A stretch of DNA of 64,000 nucleotides, taken from positions 1-64,000 of the forward strand of contig NZ_JACEHH010000038.1 of assembly GCF_014154935.1 (NCBI RefSeq). The letters run 5' to 3'. Made by a program: the position numbers and the translations under genes. Numbering within the stretch: the stretch's first letter is position 1; the number at the start of each line of letters is the position of its first letter. The DNA is from Stieleria mannarensis (lineage in GTDB: Bacteria > Planctomycetota > Planctomycetia > Pirellulales > Pirellulaceae). Below the pieces are notes generated by a model. The model had not been told where the DNA came from and made no database searches. It saw only the letters and a program-made list of their open reading frames with translations. Shown in pieces: positions 1 to 8,491 of the stretch.

Positions 1-303
1 GCACTGGCCGCGCAGCGGACAGAGGATTAACACGCGCCGCCGGGGCGGCCGGGGAGCAATTGAGACAATGGCTCTACAGACGCAGTGTAGAACCGCTGTC
101 CCAGCTGTTCGCACTGGCCGCGTAGCGGACAGAGGGTTAACACGCGCCGCCGGGGCGGCCGGGGAGCAATTGAGACAATGGCTCTACAATCGCAGTGTAG
201 AACCGCTGTCCCAGCTGTTCGCACTGGCAGCGTAGCGGACAGAAGATCAACACGCGCCGCCGGGGCGGCCGGGGAGCAATTGAGACAATGGCTCTACAGA
301 CGC
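1..303. repeat. 110-bp tandem repeat, about 2.8 copies
   Basis: Units begin at 1, 111 and 221, each starting GCACTGGC. They are nearly identical, differing at a few positions (for example GAGGATTAAC, GAGGGTTAAC and GAAGATCAAC). The third unit breaks off near 303, inside the 3' end of the transketolase gene, whose TAG stop lies in the repeat edge. Each unit holds a GC-rich hairpin (GCCGCC-GGGG-CGGC) and a CTACA...TGTAG inverted repeat. The array probably continues left of the window. The short ORFs across it simply repeat with the unit and are not convincing genes. Confidence 0.9.
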
Positions 304-2168
304 GTCCTGGAACACCATCGCTCGACGGAATCAACGATGCTCGACGCCGAGATTCCTTCGAATTCGAGTAGGTCTTCGGGCGACCCGCTGATCGGTCGCT
401 TGCGAACGGCCAGGCAATTGACCGGCGTCGAATGATCGGAAAGGCTAGTTAGAATCGCTTCGCCGAGTCCGCCTTCGGGGAAATGATCCTCGACAGTGAA
501 GATGACGTTTGTTTCGTCGGCCGCCCGCCGGATGGTGGCATGGTCCAGGGGTTTGATGCTGTACAAGTCGATCACCCGCGCGCAGACTCCTCGGTCAGCC
601 AGCGTGGCTTCCGCGGTCAAACACTCATGCAACGTGATCCCTGCCCCGATCAAGGTGACTTGGTCGTCGTCGCTGTGGCGGAGCACCTTGCTGCCGCCGA
701 TGCAAAACGATTCGTCGTTACCATAGATCACCGGGGTTTTGCCACGTGTGGTTCGCAGGTAAGCGATGCCTTCATGCTCGGCCATGGCATCGACGAGGGC
801 TTCGGTCGAGACGGCGTCGCAGGGGTAGAGCACGACGCCGTTTTGAATCGTTCGAAACATGGCGATGTCTTCGAGCCCCATTTGTGAGGGGCCGTCTTGG
901 CCGATCGAAACGCCGCAGTGTGAGCCGACGAATTTGACGGCGGCATCCGAGTAGGGGCACATTCGGATTTGGTCGAAGGCCCGCGTCAGGAAGGCGGCAA
1001 AGGTGGAAACAAAGGGCGTCTTGCCGCGCAACGCCATTCCCGTGGCCACTCCGACCATATTCTGTTCGGCAACAAACATCTCGAAGAAGCGTGCGGGAAA
1101 CTCGTCACGGAACCGTTTTGTGCGCGTCGAATTACAGACTTCGCCGTCCAGTGCGACCATCCGCGGAAACTTCGCCGCCAATCGCGACAACGCATTCCCA
1201 TAGGCGTCTCGTGTCGCAACGTTGTCGTCGATTTTGTAATCGATGCGTTCGGCTTGCCGGGACGCGGGCGGATCCGGCTGATACAAGTTCGGCGGCGCGA
1301 TCGTCCCACGGATCTGCTCGTTCGCCGTTCCGAAACCGGCCAGGATTTGATCGACGTCGTCTTCATCGACGGGCTTGCCATGGTGCCCGCCTTCGTCCTC
1401 CAAGGATGAGATCCCTTGACCCTTGATCGTGCGTGCGATGAACATCGTCGGCCGATCGGAGTTCCCATGATCGGCGTTCAATTCGTCAAAGGCACGCAAG
1501 ATTTGGTCGTTGTCGTGGCCGTCGTCGATCAGAACGCACCGCCAGCCGAACGCCTCGATCCGCTTTCGGTAGGCATCCAGGTCGTGTCCATGCATCGTCG
1601 CACCGCGCTGGCCCAATCGATTGACATCCAGGATTCCGACCAGATTGTCCAGCTTGTAATGCGAGCCGATCTGGATCGCTTCCCACTGCGCCCCTTCGGC
1701 CATCTCGCTGTCGCCCAGGAGTACAAAGGTGCGGCTGGGAGATTTGTCCAGGTAGCGTGCGGCCATCGCCATGCCGAGCCCGATCGACAGGCCTTGGCCG
1801 AGTGATCCCGTAGCGGCCTCGGTGAGCGAAAACCGCGCAGTCGGGTGGCCTTCCAGCCGACTGCCGAACTCGCGATAGCTCAACAAATCATTGGGATCAA
1901 TTTTTCCGGCGGCAGCCCACAACGCGTAAAAGAGAGGTGACGCATGCCCCTTGGAAAAGATCAATCGATCGTTGGCAGGATGATCGGGCTGGTCGAGGTT
2001 GAACCGGAAAGCCCCGCCAAAGACCAGGTCCACCATCAACTCAACCGCCGATAACGAGGACGTCGGATGCCCCGATCCCGCCTCGGACGTGCAGCGGACG
2101 ATCCACCGACGGACTTGTTGACAAATTTGCTCCAGGTGTGAAGTGTCGCGTTGCATTGCCGTTGACAT
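294..2168 (-). CDS. tkt: Transketolase (human-type, full length)
   Basis: A 624-residue transketolase, which transfers two-carbon ketol units in the non-oxidative pentose phosphate pathway using thiamine diphosphate. The N-terminal pyrophosphate domain has GHPTSSLSAVELM and the ThDP motif that starts GDSEMAEGAQWEA and ends ILDVN. The central pyrimidine domain has DGEVCNSTRTKRF and FVAEQNMVGVATGMAL, followed by the C-terminal domain. Length and motifs resemble the shorter animal/archaeal-like transketolases more than the roughly 660-residue E. coli TktA. An ORF extends 32 codons further upstream, but ATG at 2168 is preceded by GAGGGGG at good spacing and fits the family N-terminus. The stop codon lies inside the edge of the 110-bp repeat. 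It is divergent from the rhodanese gene. Confidence 0.93.
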   Translation of the reverse strand: MSTAMQRDTSHLEQICQQVRRWIVRCTSEAGSGHPTSSLSAVELMVDLVFGGAFRFNLDQPDHPANDRLIFSKGHASPLFYALWAAAGKIDPNDLLSYREFGSRLEGHPTARFSLTEAATGSLGQGLSIGLGMAMAARYLDKSPSRTFVLLGDSEMAEGAQWEAIQIGSHYKLDNLVGILDVNRLGQRGATMHGHDLDAYRKRIEAFGWRCVLIDDGHDNDQILRAFDELNADHGNSDRPTMFIARTIKGQGISSLEDEGGHHGKPVDEDDVDQILAGFGTANEQIRGTIAPPNLYQPDPPASRQAERIDYKIDDNVATRDAYGNALSRLAAKFPRMVALDGEVCNSTRTKRFRDEFPARFFEMFVAEQNMVGVATGMALRGKTPFVSTFAAFLTRAFDQIRMCPYSDAAVKFVGSHCGVSIGQDGPSQMGLEDIAMFRTIQNGVVLYPCDAVSTEALVDAMAEHEGIAYLRTTRGKTPVIYGNDESFCIGGSKVLRHSDDDQVTLIGAGITLHECLTAEATLADRGVCARVIDLYSIKPLDHATIRRAADETNVIFTVEDHFPEGGLGEAILTSLSDHSTPVNCLAVRKRPISGSPEDLLEFEGISASSIVDSVERWCSRTRL

Positions 2169-2387
2169 CAAAATCCCCCTCGCGCTCAGCTGCGATTCGT
2201 CGTGTGAAAAAGATGTCAATCTCGGCTGCAAATGACGCGCCCGGCGAGTGACAAACGCTCGCACAGAATCAACTCGGCATCCTCAGCACAGAATCGGTGG
2301 ACGTGGAATGCAACTTGCACCTCATCCGATCGTTTTTGCAAGCCTCGAATCAACGACTTCCTCGGAGCTTTTTTAAGGATTAGGACG

Positions 2388-2714
2388 ATGAAAACGGTGA
2401 CCACAGAACGACTAAAAACGCTGAAAGCGGAAGGCAAAGATTTCTTGCTCGTTAACACGCTTGATGCGAATCATTTCGGGCAGACGCAGATCCCCGACTC
2501 GATCAATATTCCCCTGAGCCAAGACAATTTCACCGGCAAGGTCTTGGACGCCGCGGGGTCCAAGCAAAAACTGGTCGTGGTCTACTGTGCCAGCGCCGAC
2601 TGTGACTCATCAACCAAGGCCGCGAAAGAACTCGAAGAAGCCGGGTTCAATGTTGCGGACTACGAAGGTGGTGCGGCAGCCTGGAAAGCGTCCGGTGAGC
2701 CACTCGCGGTCTAA
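2388..2714 (+). CDS. Rhodanese-like domain protein
   Basis: A 108-residue single-domain rhodanese, probably a cytoplasmic persulfide/sulfur carrier or a regulatory phosphatase-like fold. The typical pattern is visible: an N-terminal MKTVTTERLK start, the IPDSINIPL segment before the loop, the candidate active-site cysteine in VVYCASADCDSS, and the C-terminal EGGAAAWKASGEPL. ATG at 2388 follows AAGGATTAGG. The ORF could be read further upstream, but that part does not look like protein. It is followed after 12 bp by a 70-codon gene, so the two are probably cotranscribed. The natural substrate cannot be read from the sequence. Confidence 0.88.
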   Translation: MKTVTTERLKTLKAEGKDFLLVNTLDANHFGQTQIPDSINIPLSQDNFTGKVLDAAGSKQKLVVVYCASADCDSSTKAAKELEEAGFNVADYEGGAAAWKASGEPLAV

Positions 2715-2726
2715 GGGGGAAATCCG

Positions 2727-2939
2727 ATGTTTGTCAAAGAAAAAAAGTCAGGTCACCTGATCCGGGTCACGCAAGCCGACCAGCTTGAAAGCCCCTTGGA
2801 AGCAGAGGTCACCGGGCGGATCCAGGCCGGCGAAGAGGAGCAAGATGAAGCTCGGTTCGCCAAATCGGACCTCATCTTCCCCTCCGGCGAATCATTGCCG
2901 AAGTGCTGGACCGACGCGAACTACCAGCTTTGTCGGTGA
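2727..2939 (+). CDS. Small conserved-looking hypothetical protein
   Basis: A 70-residue charged protein starting MFVKEKKSGHLIRV and ending CWTDANYQLCR, with two Cys near the C-terminus. I do not recognise the family. A good ribosome site (AAGGGGGAAATCC) and the 12-bp gap after the rhodanese gene argue that it is real and in the same operon. It has no signal peptide or membrane segment. The two cysteines beside a rhodanese could hint at sulfur or redox chemistry, but that is only contextual. Confidence 0.6.
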   Translation: MFVKEKKSGHLIRVTQADQLESPLEAEVTGRIQAGEEEQDEARFAKSDLIFPSGESLPKCWTDANYQLCR

Positions 2940-2970
2940 ATCGCCGTTGGCACGAAGCAGCCGTGCTCGG

Positions 2971-3004
2971 GCGGTCTCGCATCTAGGGCGGTCTCGCATC
3001 TAGG
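2971..3004. repeat. 17-bp tandem duplication
   Basis: The unit GCGGTCTCGCATCTAGG occurs twice in direct succession (2971-2987 and 2988-3004), just after the stop of the 70-residue ORF and before the hairpin region. It is noncoding and looks like recent slippage or duplication. Confidence 0.9.
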
Positions 3005-3066
3005 CCAGTGCGATCCCACTCGGGACGGCGATTGGTTGAGTGCAACTTTGGGCCACATCCAGATTC

Positions 3067-3120
3067 TCTCCCTCTGGGAGAGACGGCGTTTGCGCAGCAA
3101 GCAAACGCCAGAGAGGGCCC
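3067..3120. terminator. Double hairpin between convergent genes, possible terminator or repeat element
   Basis: Two adjacent inverted repeats: CTCTCC-CTCT-GGGAG and, at 3085-3109, GGCGTTTGC-loop-GCAAACGCC. They lie between the rhodanese operon (plus strand) and dodecin (minus strand), where a bidirectional terminator would sit. There is no U-tract, so a dispersed-repeat origin is equally possible. The whole 2940-3259 gap contains only this, the 17-bp duplication and a half copy of repeat family A. Confidence 0.5.
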
Positions 3121-3152
3121 GCGCTAGCAGAGTCGCTTCTGCCTCCGGAACA

Positions 3153-3177
3153 CGAAAGTCTTGGCGACTTCCGCTAC
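3153..3177. repeat. Half copy of dispersed repeat family A
   Basis: CGAAAGTCTTGGCGACTT followed by CCGCTAC matches the right arm of the family A hairpins at 24892-24973 and 44484-44562 with two compensated-looking changes. The left arm is not convincingly present. Confidence 0.55.
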
Positions 3178-3259
3178 GAACAAATCCGTCACGCATACCG
3201 TCGACGTCTCCCATGGCAGCCCACGTCATCGGACAAGACGCGATCGGTCGCGTCTGCGA

Positions 3260-3475
3260 TCACTGGGATTCATCAAGTGTAAATCCGATCTTGACCGTCA
3301 CCTGCCAATGCTCGATCTTTCCGTCGCTGATGTTGCCGCGCGTTTCAGCGACTTCGAACCAGCGCATGCCATGCACACTTTTGGCGGCGCGTGCGACCGC
3401 GTTCTCGACGGCATCTTCGATCGACTTCGTCGATGAACCAACAATTTCAATCTTCTTGTAGACGTGATCGGACAT
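3260..3475 (-). CDS. Dodecin family flavin-binding protein
   Basis: A 71-residue dodecin, a small protein that forms dodecamers and stores or buffers flavins. It has the usual N-terminus ([15 protein letters not shown]), the [17 protein letters not shown] helix, the [11 protein letters not shown] segment that contributes the flavin-stacking Trp, and the closing beta strands ([13 protein letters not shown]). Length is right for the family. ATG at 3475 is chosen because it gives the canonical start and has GGGAG upstream; the ORF otherwise runs 22 codons longer without similarity. It is convergent with the rhodanese operon. Confidence 0.92.
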   Translation of the reverse strand: MSDHVYKKIEIVGSSTKSIEDAVENAVARAAKSVHGMRWFEVAETRGNISDGKIEHWQVTVKIGFTLDESQ

Positions 3476-3661
3476 GATCAGGGCTCCCGAGGTGGAAGAA
3501 TTGGATTCGTTACTGCTCGTGAAATCGGCCGCAAACGCCATGCCATTGTAGCGGACGTTTTTGGGGAGGAGCGACGCCGCGTTTTAGGGTGTGCGCGCAA
3601 ACGCGGCCCAGGGTGTGTATCATTGGGTGCCGCGTTCGTTGTCCAGCATGGAGTTGAAAGC

Positions 3662-4096
3662 ATGAATGATTCTTCAGTCCCGGTTGTCGTCGAGCAATCG
3701 TTTGACGCGTCCCGAGAATCGGTCTGGAAGGCCATCACCGAGCGGGAGCAAATGGTTGAGTGGTTCTTTGAGAACATTCCCGAATTCCGCGCCGAGTCCG
3801 GCTTCGAAACCCAGTTCGATATCGACGCCGGCAGCCGAGTCTTTCGGCATCAGTGGAGAATCACCGAAGTCGTCCCGGAGCAGAAGATTGTCTACGATTG
3901 GCGCTACGAAGGATTTCCAGGCACGGGCAAAGTGACCTTCGAAGTTTTTGAGGAGGCCGAAGGATCGAAGCTGCGGGTGACGAATGAAGGCGTCGAATCG
4001 TTCCCCGATGACATTCCCGAATTCACGCGTGAGAGCTGCCAAGACGGCTGGACGTACTTGCTGCAAACCAGTTTGAAGCAATACCTGGACGGCTGA
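3662..4096 (+). CDS. SRPBCC/AHSA1-like domain protein
   Basis: A 144-residue START-like (Aha1 C-terminal/SRPBCC) protein. The pattern is clear: VEQSFDASRESVWKAITEREQMVEWF at the start, then repeated beta strands (KIVYDWRYEGFPGTGKVTFEVF, SKLRVTNEG), and a C-terminal helix beginning ESCQDGWTYLL. Such proteins bind hydrophobic ligands or act as stress-linked chaperone partners; the ligand is unknown. The first ATG with a sensible N-terminus is at 3662; the upstream ORF extension is noncoding in character. The next gene, a membrane protein, follows after 39 bp on the same strand. Confidence 0.85.
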   Translation: MNDSSVPVVVEQSFDASRESVWKAITEREQMVEWFFENIPEFRAESGFETQFDIDAGSRVFRHQWRITEVVPEQKIVYDWRYEGFPGTGKVTFEVFEEAEGSKLRVTNEGVESFPDDIPEFTRESCQDGWTYLLQTSLKQYLDG

Positions 4097-4135
4097 GGCC
4101 CACAACGTGCTGCAACAGCCAACAGGTGGTGAAAC

Positions 4136-4579
4136 ATGATTCGCAACGTCGTCGCCATCGTCGCGGGCCTGATCGCCGGCAGCATCTTCAACATGGCCCT
4201 GGTCAGTGTTTCCCACGTCGTGTACCCCTTGCCCGATGGGATTGACCCGAACGATTTCGAAGCGTTCCGGACCCATGTCGAAACCAACGGGATGCCGACC
4301 GGGGCATTACTGATCGTGCTGGCGGCCCATGCCGGTGGCAGCTTTGTCAGCGGTCTGGTGTGCGGGTTGGTTGCAAAACGAGCCTGGTACATCGCCGCTG
4401 GCATACTCGGGATCCTGTGGATGTGCGGCGGCATCAGCATGTTGATGATGCTTCCGGCCCCGATCTGGTTTGCGGTGGTGGACATTGTTTTGTACGTGCC
4501 CGCGGCGCTGCTGGGCGTGCGACTTGGCGGCGTAGGGACGGGCACGGTACCGCAACCTTCCGCGGCGGCCTCGAGTTAA
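4136..4579 (+). CDS. Small integral membrane protein, unknown function
   Basis: A 147-residue protein with about four hydrophobic segments: residues 3-25, 55-80, 83-103 and 105-128. Between the first two lies a polar stretch with VYPLPDGIDPNDFEAF. The C-terminus is Gly/Pro/Ala-rich. I do not recognise a named family; similar short four-helix proteins are common in planctomycetes. GGTGGTGAAAC precedes the ATG. It is probably transcribed with the SRPBCC gene upstream. Confidence 0.75.
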   Translation: MIRNVVAIVAGLIAGSIFNMALVSVSHVVYPLPDGIDPNDFEAFRTHVETNGMPTGALLIVLAAHAGGSFVSGLVCGLVAKRAWYIAAGILGILWMCGGISMLMMLPAPIWFAVVDIVLYVPAALLGVRLGGVGTGTVPQPSAAASS

Positions 4580-4688
4580 ACTGGTTTCGGCTGCTGAATG
4601 GACAGGCCGGAAGCCTGTCTCACATCGCGGGGCCTGGCGCCCTGCATTGCCGCCCAGGTCATTTGCGATTCCCCAAAGGTTCCTTGAG

Positions 4689-5408
4689 ATGAAATCCTGC
4701 GTTCTATTCGCCTTGTTTGTCCCGGTCGCGACGCTACTGGCTGCCCAATCACCTTCCGGCGGCGGGTATTTTGGGCCGGCCGATGGCGATGGATTTCGCC
4801 CCATTTTTAACGGCACGACGCTGACCGGTTGGTCGTGCGTCGACATGAGTTACTGGTCTGTTCGCGACGGCGCCCTTACGGGTGAATCGACCGCGGAGAA
4901 CCCTTGCACGAAGAACAAGTTTCTGGTCTGGCAGGGAGGCGAGTTGTCGGATTTTGAGTTGAAACTGAAGTTCCGCGTTCAAGGCAACGGTTGCAATTCC
5001 GGCGTCCAGTTCCGCAGCGTCTTTCGCCCCGATGGGTTGGCCGTCGGATACCAAGCCGACATTTACAACAGCGGTCCGTATCTGGGCGGGGTTTGCGACG
5101 AGATGCATCATCGTGACGGCCCGGAATTGTTGAGCGCCAACGGAAAGAAATCAGTGATCGACAAGAGCGGCAATCGAACCGCCACCGACATTGGGCCCCT
5201 GGTTAAAATGAACCTCTGGCCCGAGTGGAACGAATACCACATCATCGCCAAAGGCACTCAAATCACGCTGCGAATCAACGGCCAAACGGCGTCACAGTTG
5301 ATCGACGAAGAAGAAGCCCACCTTGATTTGAAGGGAATGCTCGGATTGCAATTGAGATCCGGCAAACCCATGACGGTTCAGTTCAAAGAGATCGTCGTTC
5401 GCGATTGA
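4689..5408 (+). CDS. Secreted DUF1080 / 3-keto-disaccharide hydrolase-like protein
   Basis: A 239-residue protein with an N-terminal signal peptide (MKSCVLFALFVPVATLLAA) and one DUF1080 jelly-roll domain. Family marks are FRPIFNGTTLTGW near the start, FELKLKFRVQGNGCNSGVQFRS, YQADIY, and GMLGLQLRSGKPMTVQFKEI at the end. Members are concanavalin-like sugar-binding or 3-keto-glycoside-cleaving proteins, common beside oxidoreductases and heme proteins in planctomycetes. ATG at 4689 is chosen for the signal peptide; the ORF opens 14 codons earlier. It heads the run of four genes ending at 12008, which suggests exported carbohydrate breakdown. Confidence 0.88.
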   Translation: MKSCVLFALFVPVATLLAAQSPSGGGYFGPADGDGFRPIFNGTTLTGWSCVDMSYWSVRDGALTGESTAENPCTKNKFLVWQGGELSDFELKLKFRVQGNGCNSGVQFRSVFRPDGLAVGYQADIYNSGPYLGGVCDEMHHRDGPELLSANGKKSVIDKSGNRTATDIGPLVKMNLWPEWNEYHIIAKGTQITLRINGQTASQLIDEEEAHLDLKGMLGLQLRSGKPMTVQFKEIVVRD

Positions 5409-5467
5409 CGCGATATCCCTACCCTGGATGGATGCCACTCAATTCCCGGAAAAACCGAAATTCTTTT

Positions 5468-8400
5468 ATGATCCGCGTAGCCTGTTTATTTCTATTGGGG
5501 CTGTGTATCGCTCAATCCACAATTGCGCAACGAATTGACACCCCGCACGCGATCAACACGCAAGCCGCAGGCGAACACCCTCCATCGGCATCCGAGGCTG
5601 CCGATCGGATCGAGGTCCCCGCCGGTTTTGGCGTCACGTTGTTTGCCGGTGAACCCGATGTTCATCAGCCGATCGCGATGGAGATCGATGATCGTGGTCG
5701 ATTGTGGGTCGCAGAATGTTACACCTACGAAGGCAGCGAGTACGACTTGCAAAAGCGTGATCGTATTTTGATCTTTGATGACACCGATGGTGACGGACGA
5801 TTCGACCGGCGGAAGATCTTTTGGGACCAAGGCCAACGATTGACCGGGTTGACGCTCGGCTTCGGCGGCGTTTGGGTCACCAGTGCCCCGAACTTGTTAT
5901 TCTTGCCCGACCGCGATCACGATGATCGCCCCGACGGGCCGCCGCAAGTCATGCTGGAAGGGTTCAGCGTGCTGGCGCGGCACAACATGGTCAACGGTTT
6001 GCGTTGGGGACCCGACGGATGGCTGTACGGTCGGCACGGCATCACGGACACCTCCCACGTCGGCACTCCTGATACGCCAGCGGGCAAACGAACGCCGCTG
6101 AATTGTTCGATTTGGCGGTTTCACCCCCAGCGGCATGTCTTTCAAGTCGTCACCCATGGCACGACGAATCCTTGGGGGCTGGATTACGATGATCACGGCC
6201 AATGGTTTTTTACCAACAACGTGATCAATCACTTGTGGCATGTGATTCCTGGCGCCCACTACGAACGCATGCACGGCGCGGACTTCAATCCGTATCTGTA
6301 CGGATTGATCGAACCCACCGCGGACCACTTCCATTGGGACACCGCCGGCGGAGTCGGCGATTCCGACAACAAGAACCGCAAACAGTACGACGGGCGTCAT
6401 GACGACCACGGCGGCGGCCATTCGCATTGCGGTGGGATGATTTATCTGGGCGACAATTGGCCGACGCAGTACCGCGGACGGATGCTGATGTGCAACACGC
6501 ACGGGCGGCGGGTGAACGTCGACCGATTGGTGCGCCGCGGCAACAGCTACGTCGGCGAGCACGAACCCGATTTCCTGATTGCCAACAACCCGTGGTTTCG
6601 CGGTGTCGAATTAAAGTACGGCCCCGACGGTGGCGTTTTTTTGACCGATTGGTCGGATCTGGGCGAATGCCACGACCGCGACGGTGTGCATCGGACGAGC
6701 GGTCGGATTTACAAGATCACCTACGGGGAACCGCAGCGGCAACGTCCCGATCTAAGTCAGTCATCCGACATGGATTTGGTGCACTACCAGCTTCATCGCA
6801 ACGACTGGTTCGTCCGACATGCTCGGCGCCGGCTGCAGGAGCGCCACCTGGCGGGTGAAGATCTGTCGCGAGCAGCGGACGCGTTGCGTGCGATCTTTGC
6901 GGATAATCCCGACGTCACGCGACGACTGCGCGCGATGTGGGCCTTGTACAGCATCGACGCGGTGGATTCTGATTGGTTGACCCGGCAGTTGCACGATCCC
7001 TCCGAACACGTCCGTGGCTGGGCGGTCCGATTGCTGGTCGATCGCGGTCAGCCCGGGGGCGACACCGCGACACAGTTGGCCGAATTGAGCGAGCATGAAA
7101 CCTCCGGCTTGGTACGACTCTCGTTGGCGTCGGCCCTGCAACAGCTGGATCTTGCCGATCGTTGGCCGATCGCCATTCATCTCAGTCAATTTGCGGAAGA
7201 TGCCAACGATCGAGTTCAACCGCTGATGATTTGGTACGGAATCGAACCGGCGATCACGGGCGATCCGGAACGAGCACTCCGATTGGCGTTGGCGACGAAA
7301 ATTCCGTTGCTCCGGGAATACGTCGCACGTCGTTTGAGTTCGTCGATCGACCACCAGTCGTTGATCGTCGACGCGTTGATCGATCAGGCTTCAACGTCCG
7401 ACGCGGCGCACGCGTCGGACTATCTATCCGGGCTGGCCGCGGCATTGAAAGGTCGGAATCGCGTCACGCCGCCGGCGAACTGGCAGGAAGCATCGAGGGT
7501 TTGGGCAGGGATGAACGAAGCTTCGGTAACGGAGCTCGTGCGTGAGTTGTCGGTCGTGTTCGGTGACGGACGAGCGGTGGACGAATTGCTGCTGATCGCC
7601 AAGGACACCGGCGCCGGTCCGGCGGCGCGGCGTGACGCGTTGGCGATTGTCTTGGACAGTCAGCCGAAGGGATTGTCACCCACGTTGTTGAAATTAAAAA
7701 CAGACCGGGTCGTCGGAGCCTTGGCGATCCAGGCTTTGGCGCGCTACGAGCAGCCTGAGATTGGGAAACAGTTACTCAGCTACTACCGCAACGCGAAACA
7801 CGAGCACCGCCCCGCGATCATCCGCACATTGGCCTCACGTGCTAGTTACGCGGCGATGCTGCTTGCCGCCGTCGAAGCAGGCACGATCGATCGAAGCGAC
7901 ATTTCTGCCGCGGCCGCCGGCAACATCGCGGGGCATGGCGACCAGGCATTGACCGAGAAGTTGGAAGAGCTTTGGGGGGCAGTGCAAACCAGTCCCAAGG
8001 AAAAGGTTCAGCTGATCGAGTCGTACCGTGCTCGCTTGACACCCGAACGATTGGCCGAAGCCGATCTGGATGCCGGACGATTGGTGTTCGCAAAGGTCTG
8101 CGGCACTTGCCACAAAATGTTTGGGGAAGGTAAATCCGTCGGACCTGATTTGACGGGATCCAATCGCGACAACTTAAGCTACTTGCTGGAAAACATCATC
8201 GACCCCAGTCGCATTGTCCCCGCCGACCTACGGCAGTCGGCGGTCTTGTTGTCCGATGGCCGCGTGATCAACGGATGTATCACCCGGCAAGACGAACATA
8301 CCGTGACGATCCAGACCATTGACGACGTGCAGCGAGTGCCGCGCGAGGAGATCGAGCGGATCCACAAGTTGACACAAAGCTTGATGCCCGACGGAATCCT

Positions 8401-8491
8401 GCAACCGCTGTCAGAGGCTCAAGTCCGCGATCTCTTCGCATTTCTGCAATCCACCTCCGACCATCCGACACGACACAGGATTCCACAATGA
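5468..8491 (+). CDS. PVC-type heme-binding CxxCH protein (beta-propeller, HEAT-like repeats, cytochrome c)
   Basis: A 1007-residue exported protein. After the signal peptide (MIRVACLFLLGLCIAQSTIAQ) comes a membrane-bound-dehydrogenase/PQQ-sugar-dehydrogenase-like propeller at about 40-430 (ITDTSHVGTPDTPAG, HGTTNPWGLDYDDHG, HCGGMIYLGDNWP). Alpha-helical HEAT-like repeats follow at about 460-850, and a cytochrome c domain ends the protein with heme motif CGTCH (first Cys about 878), the likely distal region GPDLTGSNRDNL, and NIIDPSRIV. Such proteins are a planctomycete hallmark and are thought to oxidise sugars or pass electrons in the periplasm. A TTG start at 5405 would overlap the previous stop, but ATG 5468 gives the signal peptide. 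The stop overlaps the next start (ATGA). Confidence 0.93.
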   Translation: MIRVACLFLLGLCIAQSTIAQRIDTPHAINTQAAGEHPPSASEAADRIEVPAGFGVTLFAGEPDVHQPIAMEIDDRGRLWVAECYTYEGSEYDLQKRDRILIFDDTDGDGRFDRRKIFWDQGQRLTGLTLGFGGVWVTSAPNLLFLPDRDHDDRPDGPPQVMLEGFSVLARHNMVNGLRWGPDGWLYGRHGITDTSHVGTPDTPAGKRTPLNCSIWRFHPQRHVFQVVTHGTTNPWGLDYDDHGQWFFTNNVINHLWHVIPGAHYERMHGADFNPYLYGLIEPTADHFHWDTAGGVGDSDNKNRKQYDGRHDDHGGGHSHCGGMIYLGDNWPTQYRGRMLMCNTHGRRVNVDRLVRRGNSYVGEHEPDFLIANNPWFRGVELKYGPDGGVFLTDWSDLGECHDRDGVHRTSGRIYKITYGEPQRQRPDLSQSSDMDLVHYQLHRNDWFVRHARRRLQERHLAGEDLSRAADALRAIFADNPDVTRRLRAMWALYSIDAVDSDWLTRQLHDPSEHVRGWAVRLLVDRGQPGGDTATQLAELSEHETSGLVRLSLASALQQLDLADRWPIAIHLSQFAEDANDRVQPLMIWYGIEPAITGDPERALRLALATKIPLLREYVARRLSSSIDHQSLIVDALIDQASTSDAAHASDYLSGLAAALKGRNRVTPPANWQEASRVWAGMNEASVTELVRELSVVFGDGRAVDELLLIAKDTGAGPAARRDALAIVLDSQPKGLSPTLLKLKTDRVVGALAIQALARYEQPEIGKQLLSYYRNAKHEHRPAIIRTLASRASYAAMLLAAVEAGTIDRSDISAAAAGNIAGHGDQALTEKLEELWGAVQTSPKEKVQLIESYRARLTPERLAEADLDAGRLVFAKVCGTCHKMFGEGKSVGPDLTGSNRDNLSYLLENIIDPSRIVPADLRQSAVLLSDGRVINGCITRQDEHTVTIQTIDDVQRVPREEIERIHKLTQSLMPDGILQPLSEAQVRDLFAFLQSTSDHPTRHRIPQ

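Noticed and set aside
1-303. CRISPR array
   Set aside because: Units are 110 bp and continuous, with no short repeat alternating with unique spacers and no cas gene nearby.
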